Shown: one piece after another, positions 1 through 10,662 of the stretch
How the letters are laid out: the number at the start of each line of letters is the position of its first letter
How positions within the stretch are numbered: position 1 is the stretch's first letter
Origin: Acytostelium subglobosum LB1
Lineage: Eukaryota; Evosea; Eumycetozoa; Acytosteliales; Acytosteliaceae
Length of the DNA: 64,000 nt
Direction: 5' to 3'
Assembly (NCBI RefSeq): GCF_000787575.1
Contig: NW_012236529.1
Location: 620,001 to 684,000 of the forward strand
Notes under the pieces: model-generated
What the model was told of the DNA's origin: nothing
Seen by the model: the letters and a program-made list of their open reading frames with translations, nothing else
Database searches by the model: none
Translations under genes and position numbers: made by a program

Positions 1-879
1 CAGCAATCATCTGATCTGGATAATGGTGCACTCAGATCCATGATTATCGTGGCGGCACAGGCAGGCCATATGGAAATAGTGCAGTTCATTCATCACCATC
101 TGCCGCCAGAGATAGATGTCTCGACTGAGGCAATGGACGAGGCAGCGGCCAATGGCCACCTCTCAGTGGTCGATTTTCTCCATCGCAACAGGACAGAGGG
201 TTGCACAACCCACGCAATGGACATGGCAGCACGCAATGGACATCTATCAGTGGTTCACTTCCTCCACTTCAATCGCTCAGAGGGCTCCACCGAAGAAGCG
301 ATGGATATGGCAGCACTCAATGGACATGTATCAATCATGGAGTTTCTTCATCAACAACGTGGCGCAATCTGCACCGAACAGACAATCGAAGATTCTGCTG
401 CCAATGGACACTTGCATGTGTTGGAGTTCATCAAGGCGTCGTACGGCCATTTCGAGTTGGCCTCAGTGGCCCACGCAATGAGGAAGGCCATCACCAACGC
501 TCACTTGGATGTAGTGGAGTTCCTGCATAGCCATTTCCCAGCCCAAGTCAATGAACGCACCTCATTCATGGACCAGGCTGTGATGTGTGACCATGTGGAC
601 ATCGTAGAGTTCTTCCATCGCATTGGCCATCACTGTTTGGGCGAGTCGTTTAACCAGGCGGCCAGTCATGGCTCCTTTGCTGTAGTGCGATTCCTGACCG
701 AGCACACCACCACCCAGTGCACCCCTAAAGCTCTGCGGCTGGCAGCAACCAACGGACATCGACTTGTCGTGCAATACCTAATGATGGAACGTCGGCCCAA
801 TGTCATTGGTGGACTGGGCAACGCCATTCGAGATGCAACAGACCCCCATATCCTTTGTTTCCTCAAGCAATTCATCTGA
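1..879 (+). CDS. Ankyrin-repeat protein, 5' end outside the window
   Basis: The frame is open from base 1 to the stop at 877-879, so the methionine at 40 is probably internal and the gene enters from the left. The visible 292 residues are ankyrin-type repeats of about 30 residues with the core pattern AAxNGHLxVVxFLH, for example AAANGHLSVVDFLH, AARNGHLSVVHFLH and AALNGHVSIMEFLH, with more diverged copies toward the C-terminus. No catalytic domain is seen. Ankyrin-only proteins of this type form large families in dictyostelids and are presumed to be protein-binding scaffolds, but no partner can be read from the sequence. An AATAAA-like signal lies within 15 nt of the stop. Confidence 0.8.
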   Translation, partial: QQSSDLDNGALRSMIIVAAQAGHMEIVQFIHHHLPPEIDVSTEAMDEAAANGHLSVVDFLHRNRTEGCTTHAMDMAARNGHLSVVHFLHFNRSEGSTEEAMDMAALNGHVSIMEFLHQQRGAICTEQTIEDSAANGHLHVLEFIKASYGHFELASVAHAMRKAITNAHLDVVEFLHSHFPAQVNERTSFMDQAVMCDHVDIVEFFHRIGHHCLGESFNQAASHGSFAVVRFLTEHTTTQCTPKALRLAATNGHRLVVQYLMMERRPNVIGGLGNAIRDATDPHILCFLKQFI

Positions 880-1382
880 CGTCTAATAATAAAGAAAAGA
901 ATATGATCAGAGTACTGTGCCTGTTGGCAACTACAGCAGACTGTCATTGCAAGACCTTGTTTCTTGTCGTATCCATCTTGGAATGCAAACGGAAGTTGGT
1001 ATGATTTATCAGATACAAACCACCTCTTGAGGAATACCTGCCTAAAGAATATCTTTAAATTTCTTTCCAACCAAGTCATCAAATGATCTAATTTGTTTGT
1101 TATTTGCATCTTATATATATTATTAATATTATTATTATTATTACCCCGAGGAGATTCCAGTTCTTATATACATAAATGGAATTTAGTTAAGGTCCCTAGA
1201 TACCATTTTTGGTAATAATTGTCAACTATGGACGGATTGATTGGACAATCAAAAAATCGATAGTCCAAGTGTTATTAATAATAATAATAATAATAAAAAT
1301 AATGTTTGATGATTGATTGATTGGTACAATGAAGGAAGGAAGGAAGGAAGTGAATTAACACTTTCATTAATTCAATCGAAGA
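880..1382. other. Intergenic region between convergent genes
   Basis: This AT-rich stretch separates the 3' ends of two convergent genes. It holds ATT and AATA runs near 1118-1140 and 1272-1300, a short GATT repeat near 1311-1322 and a GGAA repeat near 1333-1350. I see no gene. Confidence 0.6.
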
Positions 1383-4075
1383 TTATTGGTCGCCAGATTG
1401 GCTGGCTGATTGTTGTTGCTTGGCAGTAGCAGTCCTCTTCTTTGAGAAGAACACTGGAACTGATTGTTGCTGCTTCTGATGCTCCACTTGTTTGCGCAAT
1501 GATGCCAACTTCTCACTGCTGATTGAGAATGAAGTGGTTGTTGTGTTGGTGACATTGTCATCGTCATCATTATCATCGCCAAATGTCTGTGGAAGTGATG
1601 ATGCAAAGGCTGGCAGAGTGCTCGTGCGCTTGGTTGAACTGGTCAACACATTGGACTGATGGATCATTTCCAGCAACTGCTTGTCTCTCTCATTGTCAGC
1701 GAATGGCATTGTGTCCATTGTAGCCTCTCCTCCAACGCCAACGCCAGTACCAACACTACTGCTACTGCGCGATAGACTGCTGTGACTGCGACTGAGTCTG
1801 AGTCGCTCGACACGTGATCGATGCTGTCTCTCTTGCTCCTCATCCTCGTCCGAGTCGCCCTCTTCATCACTGGACAATGTTGTGAGCAGGTTTGATTGAG
1901 TGGTCTGGCCATTGCCATTGGTCTCCATTCTCTTCTTCTTCCTCTCTCTGAGTGGTTGTGATGATGTGGACTCGTTCTCCTCATCAGTGATCAATGTGCC
2001 ATCGTCGTCATCGTCCTTTCCAAACTTCCTCTTGCGATGATCACCCGATACTATATCCTGGATCCTTTGTAAATCCTCCATGTACGTGTCCTTGTTCATT
2101 ACAATTCGGTTGACTCTTTCTTTCTCGTGATCAATATCTTCGTCTGGCTCATCCTCCTCATCCTTCTCGTCTGCTTCGTCGTCTTCCTCCTCTTCTTCAC
2201 TATCTTTAGCATCCTTTGTCATCTCTTTGTCCTCCTCAACATCTGCCTCATCATCGACAAGTCCATCCTTGATTACAATGTCCACCTTGTCCACCTTGTC
2301 CATGTGATCCACCTCGTCCTCCTCATAGTTCAACTCCAATGATGCTATCTTTGTGGCTGGATGATCTCTTGTGCTTGTCTTGTTGTTCTGTACCTGATCG
2401 ATCTGACCCGTCTTGGTTCCAGCTAGTTCATTCTCCATTTCTAATGTTGACTCATAAGGCAGTTTGAGTTGGTTCTTGGTCACCTCCTCCTCAGCCTCCA
2501 CCTCCTCCACAGCATTATTGTCCTCCTCATTCATGGCCTTGTCCACTTTCTCCTCCGCCATCTTGTTGTCTGTGGTTGTGTCTTGACTATATTCTACAAT
2601 TACTCTCTGTGATGGAGCGTCCTCATCCTCATCGGAAGAGTCATTAGCGGTGTCCAGAGATAGTTTTGACTTGGTCGGTGTGCCATTGGTCGATGCCTCA
2701 TCCTCCAAATCCATTCCACTACTATTCAATGAGTTGTTCAATGAGCTACTACTGTTGTTGTCAATATTGTTGTTGTTTGGATCTGATGATGACGATTGCA
2801 CTGCTGGGGTTGGAATGGGACGATTGGTCCTGGCAACAGGCTTAACACTGACGAGGAAATCAAGTAGATTCCTCTTGGTTACAATTGGTGCAGGTTGAAT
2901 CCATGTCTCTGTGATTGTCTGTGTCAGTACGATGGATGGTGACTCAATCTATCTATCATACATACTTGATGATAACTGCATCTGTGGCTTCTTTAACACT
3001 CTGTCCTTGCTCTTCTTCTCGTCATCATCTTCGTCCATATCCTTATCATTCTTCTTCCTTGGAACCTTTGGTTTCTTGCCATCATCTTCATCCTCATCCT
3101 CATCCTCATCATCATCATCCTGTTGCTCATCATCATTAACATTCTTTCTTGAACTCTTTGATGGTTTGGCATCATCGTCACTGTCATCCTCCTGTACACA
3201 AGTATCATCCTTCTCATTATCATCATCCATCTTCTTGGCGGCGTCATCCTCTTCCTCCTCCTCCTTCTCTGAGGATTCACCACCATGTTGTGGCTCTGTC
3301 TCTCCTACTTTGTCTGTTTCCTTCTCCTCTTGTTGTTCCTCATCATCATCATTCTGAGACATAACAGGTGTCTCCAATCTTGGCCTATCATTCTTGTTCT
3401 TCTTCTTCTTTGTCTCCTTGTCCTTGACCTTATCCTTCTTCTTCTTGTGCTTGTCCTTCTTCTTCTTCTTCTTGTCATTGTTAACTATATTCTCACTTTG
3501 ATTCTCTTTATCATCATCATCATCATCATCATTCTCCTCTTCATCATTATCATCTTCTACTTCATGTTCTATTGTACTCTTGCCAAGTGATCCCTATAAT
3601 GATTGAATGTGTCAATGTCATCCACTCTCTCGCTCACTCTCTCTGTCTGACATAGTAACATACTGATTTGCTGCTCTTTAACAACTTCAGTATAGAGTCA
3701 ATTCTATCGTTGGTGTCCTTTATCATTGTGTTATCATCTTCATCATCATCCTCATCTTCATCCTTATTGTCATTGTCATTGACAATATCTGGATGTGAAG
3801 CTGTTGATAATGATGTTGGTGGTGTCACAACCTCATTATCAAACACATCATCAACCACAGCCAATGTATCTTCTGTATCAGTGGCTGGTGTCAGCTTCCT
3901 TAATCTTCCCAACCTATATTATATGTTGTTGTTGTTATGATCATGGTATCATTGTAAGTAACAATGAACATGTCCGACCCCCAGTCCACTCATTCGACAA
4001 CATGTCAAAGGTTGTTTGTCAAGTCGAACGTTAGTGGACCAAAGAATGAATGAGTTTGGTTGCATACCTTGACAT
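1383..4075 (-). CDS. Very acidic nuclear-type protein, possibly Mrc1/claspin-like
   Basis: Four exons fit by splice site and phase: 4068-4075 (8 nt, start codon), 3664-3913, 2966-3593 and 1383-2908, giving about 800 residues. The N-terminus reads MSRLGRLRKLTP. Then come long Asp/Glu blocks alternating with Lys-rich blocks, a less biased patch containing KTWIQPAPIVTKRNLLDF, and a C-terminal third with HRKRKFG, a second acidic-Arg stretch, RDKQLLEMI and a KRTSTLPAF segment, ending in a Gln-rich tail. The order (basic patch, Asp/Glu-Arg stretch, hydrophobic helix, KRTST) resembles the conserved region of Mrc1/claspin, the replication-checkpoint mediator. That is inference from remembered pattern only. 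It could instead be another acidic chromatin or nucleolar protein. The gene structure is better supported than the function. Confidence 0.55.
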
Positions 4076-4313
4076 TATAAATGATTATATGACTATTATA
4101 TCACTATGTTATCACTATATTATTATATTACACAATATAACACTTTATGAACTCAAATAAACGAGTACTTGAATATTGTCACACTGAACAGAAAATGGCG
4201 CCAACATTCAAATTTTCAAATTTCCAGCACTTGGATCTCTAAATTAAATAAATAAATAATATATATACCATTTATTATTAAATAATGTTATAGTTGTTAT
4301 AATATATAAGTGT

Positions 4314-4361
<48 letters not shown>

Positions 4362-4483
4362 GATGGTCCCGACTTTTTGAAAAGTATGGACATTGATTGG
4401 TGGTTGAGTACCAGGCCCCAGGGCTAGGAATGAATGGCTATCACTCACTTTGGATGATCAAACAGTTAGAATAAGAGTTTGAT
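4076..4483. other. Intergenic region with a long GATT tract
   Basis: This is the AT-rich upstream region of the acidic-protein gene and the 3' flank of the LPMO gene, both on the minus strand. It carries the longest tetranucleotide tract of the window at about 4314-4361, which reads CAAT in the sense of both genes. No coding potential is seen. Confidence 0.6.
4314..4361. repeat. (GATT)n microsatellite, about 12 units
   Basis: This is a nearly perfect ATTG/GATT tetranucleotide repeat upstream of the minus-strand acidic-protein gene. On the sense strand of that gene it reads CAATCAAT. The same unit recurs in most introns and leaders of the window. Confidence 0.9.
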
Positions 4484-5224
4484 TTAGGCAGTCTTGACAG
4501 TGACGAAGTCAGAGCAGTTGATGAAACACTCTCCAGCTGGATCCTTTCTCTGGAAACGGGAGACGATAACACCTTGAGCATAACGGTTTGGAACGGTGAG
4601 GGTGGTCTTGAACAATTGGCTGGCGCTGCATCCGGCGTAGGTGCCAGAGACTGGCTGCAGGTTGTCGACGGTCTTGAGCAAGACGACGTTGTCCCAGGAC
4701 ACGGCATCGACTTGGGCGTTGAAGGTTGGCACGGTGACGTAGAACTCCCAGTAGTTGGGGACGTGGGCGGCGGTGGCACAGAAGGTGAAGGTGATGTTGA
4801 CGCTGTTGGAGCCGGCTGGGGCGCTGATCTTGGTGGCCTTCCAGTTGTTGGGGATGGACATTCCGGACTTGTCACCAAAGTTGTTGTTGCCGACTGCGTT
4901 GGCCGAGCAGATGGCGGTGGGCACGGCAGCCTTGAGGGCGGGCAGACCCTGGCTGTAGGATGGGATCATGACGGCGTACTCGTTGATCTGGACGAATTGG
5001 GTCTGGGCTGCAGACGAGTCGTTGCCATGCTTGTTGTAGACGTAGTCCCATGCGTTACGGCACCATGAGTCTTGGATTCCAGATCCATCAGCTGGCCACC
5101 AAATGCTGTTTTGGTTATTGTTGGCACAGATCACCTGGCGAGCAGCAGGGTACACTGGGTATCCATGTCCATTAACCAAGGCCACAATGGTGGCGCACAA
5201 AATGATTGAAAGTATTATTCTCAT
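4484..5224 (-). CDS. Secreted lytic polysaccharide monooxygenase, AA10-like
   Basis: This single-exon gene encodes 246 residues. Residues 1-19 are a signal peptide; cleavage after VNG would leave His20 as the mature N-terminus (HGYPVYPAAR), the hallmark of copper LPMOs. The second histidine-brace residue is likely His154 in CATAAHVPNYWEFYVT, which matches the AA10 pattern in which an Ala/Arg-His precedes an aromatic YWxFY strand. Several cysteines suggest disulphides. AA10 enzymes oxidatively cleave chitin or cellulose outside the cell. In a dictyostelid the target could be bacterial or fungal chitin, or the organism's own cellulose in stalk and spore coats; the sequence does not decide. No separate carbohydrate-binding module is present. 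The start is the first ATG, directly before the signal peptide. Confidence 0.85.
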   Translation of the reverse strand: MRIILSIILCATIVALVNGHGYPVYPAARQVICANNNQNSIWWPADGSGIQDSWCRNAWDYVYNKHGNDSSAAQTQFVQINEYAVMIPSYSQGLPALKAAVPTAICSANAVGNNNFGDKSGMSIPNNWKATKISAPAGSNSVNITFTFCATAAHVPNYWEFYVTVPTFNAQVDAVSWDNVVLLKTVDNLQPVSGTYAGCSASQLFKTTLTVPNRYAQGVIVSRFQRKDPAGECFINCSDFVTVKTA

Positions 5225-6842
5225 TATTTATAATATATTTGATTGATTGAATTGATTGATTGATTATTTGTTAGATTTGATATTTGATAGACTGGTCAGT
5301 GGATCCTTTTATAGTCTTTGCTACATGGTATCCAAGGTCATCCTACCCTTGCAACATATGGCCACTTTAATAATTTCCAATACCGACACCTCTAATATTG
5401 GGGCCAAGCTGGGTTTGAAGGTGGCCAGTTGGGTCCAATAACTTGGTCCATCCCCCAATACTTCACTCCAGTCCATCACAGACTCTCTCACATAGCTCCA
5501 TCAATGCCACTCTCTATGTTTGCAAAATATAGTCGACTTGTCCTTCTAAATTACGATAAAGAATGAACTGTGATGATGGATTTATGTGGATTGATGGATT
5601 GATGCATGATTAAAGGATCTGATGGTAGAGGGTGGTACTCAACAAACCATACCTACCCAGTTTTGGGCGTGACTACCTCGTTGATACTCGAGGTGTAGGA
5701 CCCTAGAAGAAGAAGAAGAAGTAAGGCTACTTACTGTCACAGGACCTGGATGGATGGATGAATGGTGGATGTGTTTTGATACCATTACCAGCAAGCCCCG
5801 TAAGGACCTGCCTTTGCACTCCTCCTCAGTTTAATATCTTGCCCCGCGTGAGTGTAAACGATCATGTAGGTTGAGGCGAAGCATAGGACGTTCTTAAAAA
5901 GAGGAGTCGCAATCAAACACACAACACATACTTACACTTACGCGGTTTCCACATTGCGGGTTGACGGCAGTGGTGAGTGGGCACAGAGAGGGGGGCATTG
6001 GATGGATTGATGGATGGATGGAAGGATGGGGGATGGTTGGTATAATGGGGCGGGCATGTAGATCACTAACACAACACACAACACACACATACACAGTTTG
6101 AAGATATCGGTATCCTTGATTGGGCAAAGTAGAGTGCCATTGTTTAGATTACAAAGAGGTAAAATTGGGAAGTGTACATACAAATACATCAGAGTCACAT
6201 TGGATCAATGAGATATTTAACTTTGGTGATCTTTGAAAGTCTATGTGCTTTAGCCACTAAAGAGTACTTTGGATGCCCAATATGATTCCTCTGGGTCCTT
6301 CATGTTTCGGGTAAAGTGATAAGCAATCCATCTATTCTAATGAAAAACCATGGGCGATTGGTTGGTTGGCATACGAAGAAAGTTGGTTGATGTGATCACA
6401 ACAACACAAATGCGCATATTACCAAGATTGGGATTGATACCTACCTTATTTATTTACTTCCCTACTCCATCCACTATTATTAGTATTAAATGAATGGAAT
6501 GGAATGGAGTGATAATACTATACTTACTTACCTCATCGTTGTTTGAATCCTTTTCAGACATATGACGAGGATTTGTGTTGTTCTGTCATTCATGTCTTAC
6601 CATCTCCTGTCTTGTCATGTTTTGGTGACAATCGCGTCCGAGTCAACTCGTCCACTTAGGAGGATGAGCCTAACAATCATCATGAAACTGTCATTGACCT
6701 ATTGTTATCATGTAGTATCTCTCTTGAACATTCATGAATGAATGCGAGTGAGCGAGGGAGAGAATGAAATGAATGAATTTGGTTGGGTCGATAAACAATG
6801 ATTGAATGATTGAGTGATTGTTGCGTATAGATTGCAATTGAT
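5225..6842. other. Long intergenic region, possible structured RNA
   Basis: This stretch of about 1.6 kb lies between the divergent LPMO and WRAP53-like genes. CAAT/ATTG repeats sit just upstream of the LPMO start (5240-5270). Open frames on either strand are short and of biased composition, and none looks like a protein. The segment 5640-5910 is richer in GC and contains complementary pieces, such as CTACCTCG at 5690 with CGAGGTGTAG shortly after, so a non-coding RNA is possible. A TGGA-type repeat (GGATGGATGG) occurs near 6002-6028. No tRNA is recognised. Confidence 0.4.
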
Positions 6843-8402
6843 ATGAATAGTAACGATAACAACAATAATAATGAAGATCATCTGATGTTGAATGATGCGT
6901 TGGTCGTTCCTTCGTCCAACACAGAACCTCAACAACCATGGACTGAGCCTAGTACAACTTTATCAACAGAGATAACAGAGACGATACCAACAGAACCATC
7001 ATCATCATTGGAAACAACGATTGTGACAACAACAACTTATAGATGGTCCAATCTGAAGACATGTTGTTATGCACCTTTGATGACTAGACGTAGGCTAGAT
7101 GATGATGTTGTTGATCATGAAGATCAGTTCACAAAGAGTATCAAGTGGTCACCTGATGGAACATGTCTACTAACATGTGGAGAGGACAGATCACTTCATC
7201 TCTATGAATTGTAAGTTGGTCACATTCTAACGAAGATGGACTTGACAAGACACTAACACACCCTCGACTGGTCCATAGACCACACAGCGCATACTCGTCT
7301 TCATTGACATCAGACACAACAGACACAGACAGTCAGGCCACACAGATCAATCCAGTGTTTAGTATACATGAACATGACACTGTGTACGACTATGCATGGT
7401 ACCCTTATATGAACTCGAGCAATCCTTCAACATGTCTCTTTGCAACAACGAGCAAGGACACACCCATTCATCTCTGGAATGCATTCACAGGCAAGCTAGC
7501 CTACAGTTACATCCCATGGAAAGATCCTGATTGTCTCGAGGCTGCAATATCAATCCAATTCAACAATGATGGTTCCAAGTATGTTGACTCGCTCACTCAC
7601 TCATCACATGGAATGATTCCATTACTCACCCCAATCACTCAATCAATCAATCATGAAAACATGTAGACTATACTCTGGATTCAAGAAGAACATAAAGATA
7701 TTCGACCTGCAACGACCTGGAGATGATTATGTCGAGTTTGATACGTTTATAAAGAGAGGGAGGAATCAGAGTAGACAGAACTACTTCCCTGGATTGCCTG
7801 GAATAGTCAGTTGTATAGCATTCGATCGATCACGTCAGAGTGGCTTCTACGCCGTGGCCACATACAATGGCAACATCGGCCTGTTTGACGAAGCCAACGA
7901 CGACCTCATCGACATCCTGCCCTATCCACAATCAGCGCCACTGCGCGGTATCACACAGTTACAGTTCTCTCCCGATGGCAGCCATCTGTTTGCTGGCTAT
8001 CGCAAGTCAGAATACATCATTGGATGGGACCTACGCACGACCACCGCAGTCGAGACCTACTCACTACATCGTCCGGTCAACTCGAACCAAAGATATACAT
8101 TCGACATTGATCGAAGTGGACGATACTTGATCACTGGTGGGCAGGATGGAGTGATGCTAACATACGACCTGGCCATCACTGGCAACACTCCAACACCAAT
8201 TGCCACTCAACCACTCACAGGCAACGACAACCAACGTAGTCTCAACTCTGTACAATTCCATCCTTATCTTGACATCATTGCCGCGAGCACAGGTGAGCGA
8301 GTGTTCAACATCCCAGACGACGATGAAGCACCCAAACTTGAACATGAACATGGACATGAGAGATCTCTGACGCCAAAGTTATCTTTCTCAATGTGGAGGT
8401 AA
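6843..8402 (+). CDS. wrap53: WRAP53/TCAB1-like WD40 protein
   Basis: Three exons, 6843-7210, 7279-7578 and 7667-8402, join in phase and give 467 residues. After a Thr/Ser/Asn-rich leader of about 100 residues there is a WD40 propeller with family signatures: the blade around SIKWSPDGTCLLTCGEDRSL, then TVYDYAWYPYM, TTSKDTPIHLWNAFTGKL, SGFKKNIKIFDLQRPGDD, GIVSCIAFDRS, GITQLQFSPDGSHLFAGYRK and NQRYTFDIDRSGRYLITGG. These align by eye along the whole human TCAB1/WRAP53. That protein binds the CAB box of scaRNAs and telomerase RNA and delivers them to Cajal bodies. A conserved role in scaRNA handling is inference. The C-terminal His/Glu-rich tail is short. Both introns contain CAAT-type repeats or TC-rich sequence. 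Confidence 0.85.
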
Positions 8403-8458
8403 TACAGGCTTGGTCTGATTGATGGACCAATCAATCAATCAAACAGTGTTAGTTTAAC

Positions 8459-9926
8459 TTAGTTCAACTTTATGTCAAAGTCCAGTGTTCCAAAGAGATC
8501 GTCGTAGGTCTCGGCTCTTCTGATACATGTGTAGCGACCATTGAGCAGGATGTACTCGGCAGAGCGCAGCTTGCCATTGTAGTTGAAGCCCATGGAGTGC
8601 CCATGGGCTCCAGTGTCATGGATCACCAGCACATCATTCCTCTTGATCTCGGGTAGCAGACGACCAGTGGCGAACTTATCGTTGTTCTCGCACAGTGAGC
8701 CGACAATATCGTATGACTTGAGTGGACGGGACTCCTCATCCTCGGGCACCATCACAGTGATGTGGTGATATGCTCCATACATGCCTGGACGCATCAAGTT
8801 GGCCATACAGGCGTCGACACCTATATACTCCTTGTACGTGGACTTTGAGTGGATGGCGCGGGTGACCAGGCAGCCAAAGGGGCCGGCTACGCAGCGGCCA
8901 CATTCGGTGACGATGCGGGGCAGTGCGTATGGCAAGCCGGCGCCTTGCACTATCTTCTTGTACTGTCCGGCAATGAGGCTGGTGAGCAGGGTATAGTCGA
9001 CTGCCGGCTGGTCTGGGTGATATGGGATGCCGATGCCACCGCCCAGGTTGACCAGCTCAAAGGGGATGGCCAACTCGGTCGACAGTTCGACGATCGTGCG
9101 GAACAGAAGTGCGGCAGTCTCCTCAAAGTACTCGAGTTGAAGTTCGTTGGAGGCCACCATGCAGTGCAGGCCAAAGCGGGTCACGCCCAGCTGCTTCAGC
9201 AATGTGTAGGCTTCGGTCAACTGTTGGCGTGTCAGTCCAAACTTGGCATCCTGTGGCTTACCAATGATGGCATTGCCACTCTTTAGTGGACCTGGATTAT
9301 AGCGCAATGAGACCAACTCTGGCAAACGTCCATCCAACGATTCTCTCAGATATTCAATTTGTGTAATATCATCCAGATTGATAATGGCGCCCAACTCAAA
9401 TGCCTTCTGGTATTCCTTCTTTGGTGTATTATTACTTGTGAACATTATCTCTTCTCCTTTGAAGCCAACTATTTTGATTGGGTTTGAATGATTGGGATAG
9501 TTCCAAGGGGTGGGGTGGGGGAGAGGTCAGTCCAAGGTCCATGGTCCATGGTCCAAAGGTCGTCCTTTCCAACTTTGTATACATACCCTTCTCAGCTAGT
9601 AGGAGCTCGGCCATGGAACTGCAGTCTACACCCATGCCAGCAGTTTTTAGAAGTGATAGGATGTGTGGATTTGGCGTGGCCTTGACGGCAAAGTAGTTGG
9701 TGTATGTTTGGAAGTGATGTTGGAAGGCTGAGACAAATGCTTTGGCATTGTCCAACATCATATCACCATTATATAGATGGAATGGTGTTATATCACCTGC
9801 AACCTCAATTGCATCATTCACCTGTTCTCTACTAAAAATACACTTCTTCTTCTCACTTTCATTGTTAATGGTGGCACCATTACTATTTCCATTACAGTTG
9901 CCATTTGTTGTTTGTAGTTCTACCAT
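8459..9926 (-). CDS. Fold-III PLP decarboxylase, diaminopimelate decarboxylase family
   Basis: Exons 9587-9926 and 8459-9468 give 449 residues. The alanine-racemase-fold barrel is clear: PLP lysine Lys82 in NYFAVKATPNP, the substrate-side GVDCSSMAELLLA segment, glycine-rich NLGGGIGIPY for PLP phosphate, ECGRCVAG, the VDACMANLMRPGMYGAYHH strand-helix, and the active-site CENND in VGSLCENNDKF. Diaminopimelate decarboxylases carry CESxD here and eukaryotic ornithine decarboxylases carry CDxxD, so this sits closer to LysA. LysA makes L-lysine from meso-diaminopimelate. Related bacterial enzymes decarboxylate D-lysine/D-ornithine or carboxynorspermidine, and those remain possible. The first 28 residues are Asn/Gly/Lys-rich and look like a host-type extension. 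A lysine-degrading gene lies about 7 kb to the right. The intron keeps phase and interrupts the barrel. Confidence 0.8.
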
Positions 9927-10662
9927 CTTTGTTTGTACTGTTCTGTGATTGATAGATTGGATGATTGATTTGATTGATTGATTGATTGATTGTGCTCACT
10001 TAAGTCACAAGACGAATGAAAGAATGAATGAATGGATAGATGACTATTCTTTATATTTATAAATGTACACATAACAAAGATACAAAGATATATAATGTAA
10101 TGTTGAGCTGGAGGAGTCGCAGCAATCGCCCTAACCTGATTGTTCGAGTGAAGACCCATCGTTCGTGATAGCAAAGCTCATAAGATGGCTTGAGTTTTTG
10201 GTGTGTAGGCTGGCCCGCCAGAGTGCCATGCTCGAGAAAAAAGTAGTGTTTTTGACTCAATCTTGAGAGATATTTTGATGAAGAATCTATCTTTGTAAAT
10301 GGAGGAGCTCCTGGCACTGGTTCATTGCTTACTAAGACTTACATATTGATAATCCCAATCCAATCCGGTAACATGTGATGCGTAGCAAACATACATTTGC
10401 TGTTTGGATATTTATTTACTTTGCCATCGGACCGATCTTAATCTTATGAATGAAGCGGGGCCGGTTGTCGATACCGGCATCATGTCATTCGGCAATGATT
10501 GGATGGATAGCAGTGTAAGTGCAATGAATGGGATGAATGGTATTGATGGCTGAAGGATGATGGATGATGGTGCAATGTTGGTGCGTTGGAGTTGGATGTT
10601 GATGGAATGAATGGGGGAGGGGATACGGATGGTCACGACCAACCGCCGCGCGGTAGTGTCCT
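9927..10662. other. Intergenic region
   Basis: Just upstream of the decarboxylase there is an ATTG repeat (9965-9992, CAAT in the sense of that gene). The rest up to 10662 holds no convincing reading frame. A small palindrome, GGAGCTCC, occurs at 10302-10309. Confidence 0.5.

Noticed and set aside
2911-3590. Plus-strand frames rich in Ser, His, Ile and Leu opposite the acidic gene
   Set aside because: They are the mirror of Asp/Glu/Lys codon runs on the minus strand and have no independent features.
5640-5910. tRNA gene
   Set aside because: No segment gave both a cloverleaf-compatible acceptor stem and a GTTCRA-type T loop in the right spacing.
8849-9286. Plus-strand frame of 145 residues opposite the decarboxylase
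   Set aside because: Antisense shadow of conserved PLP-enzyme sequence.
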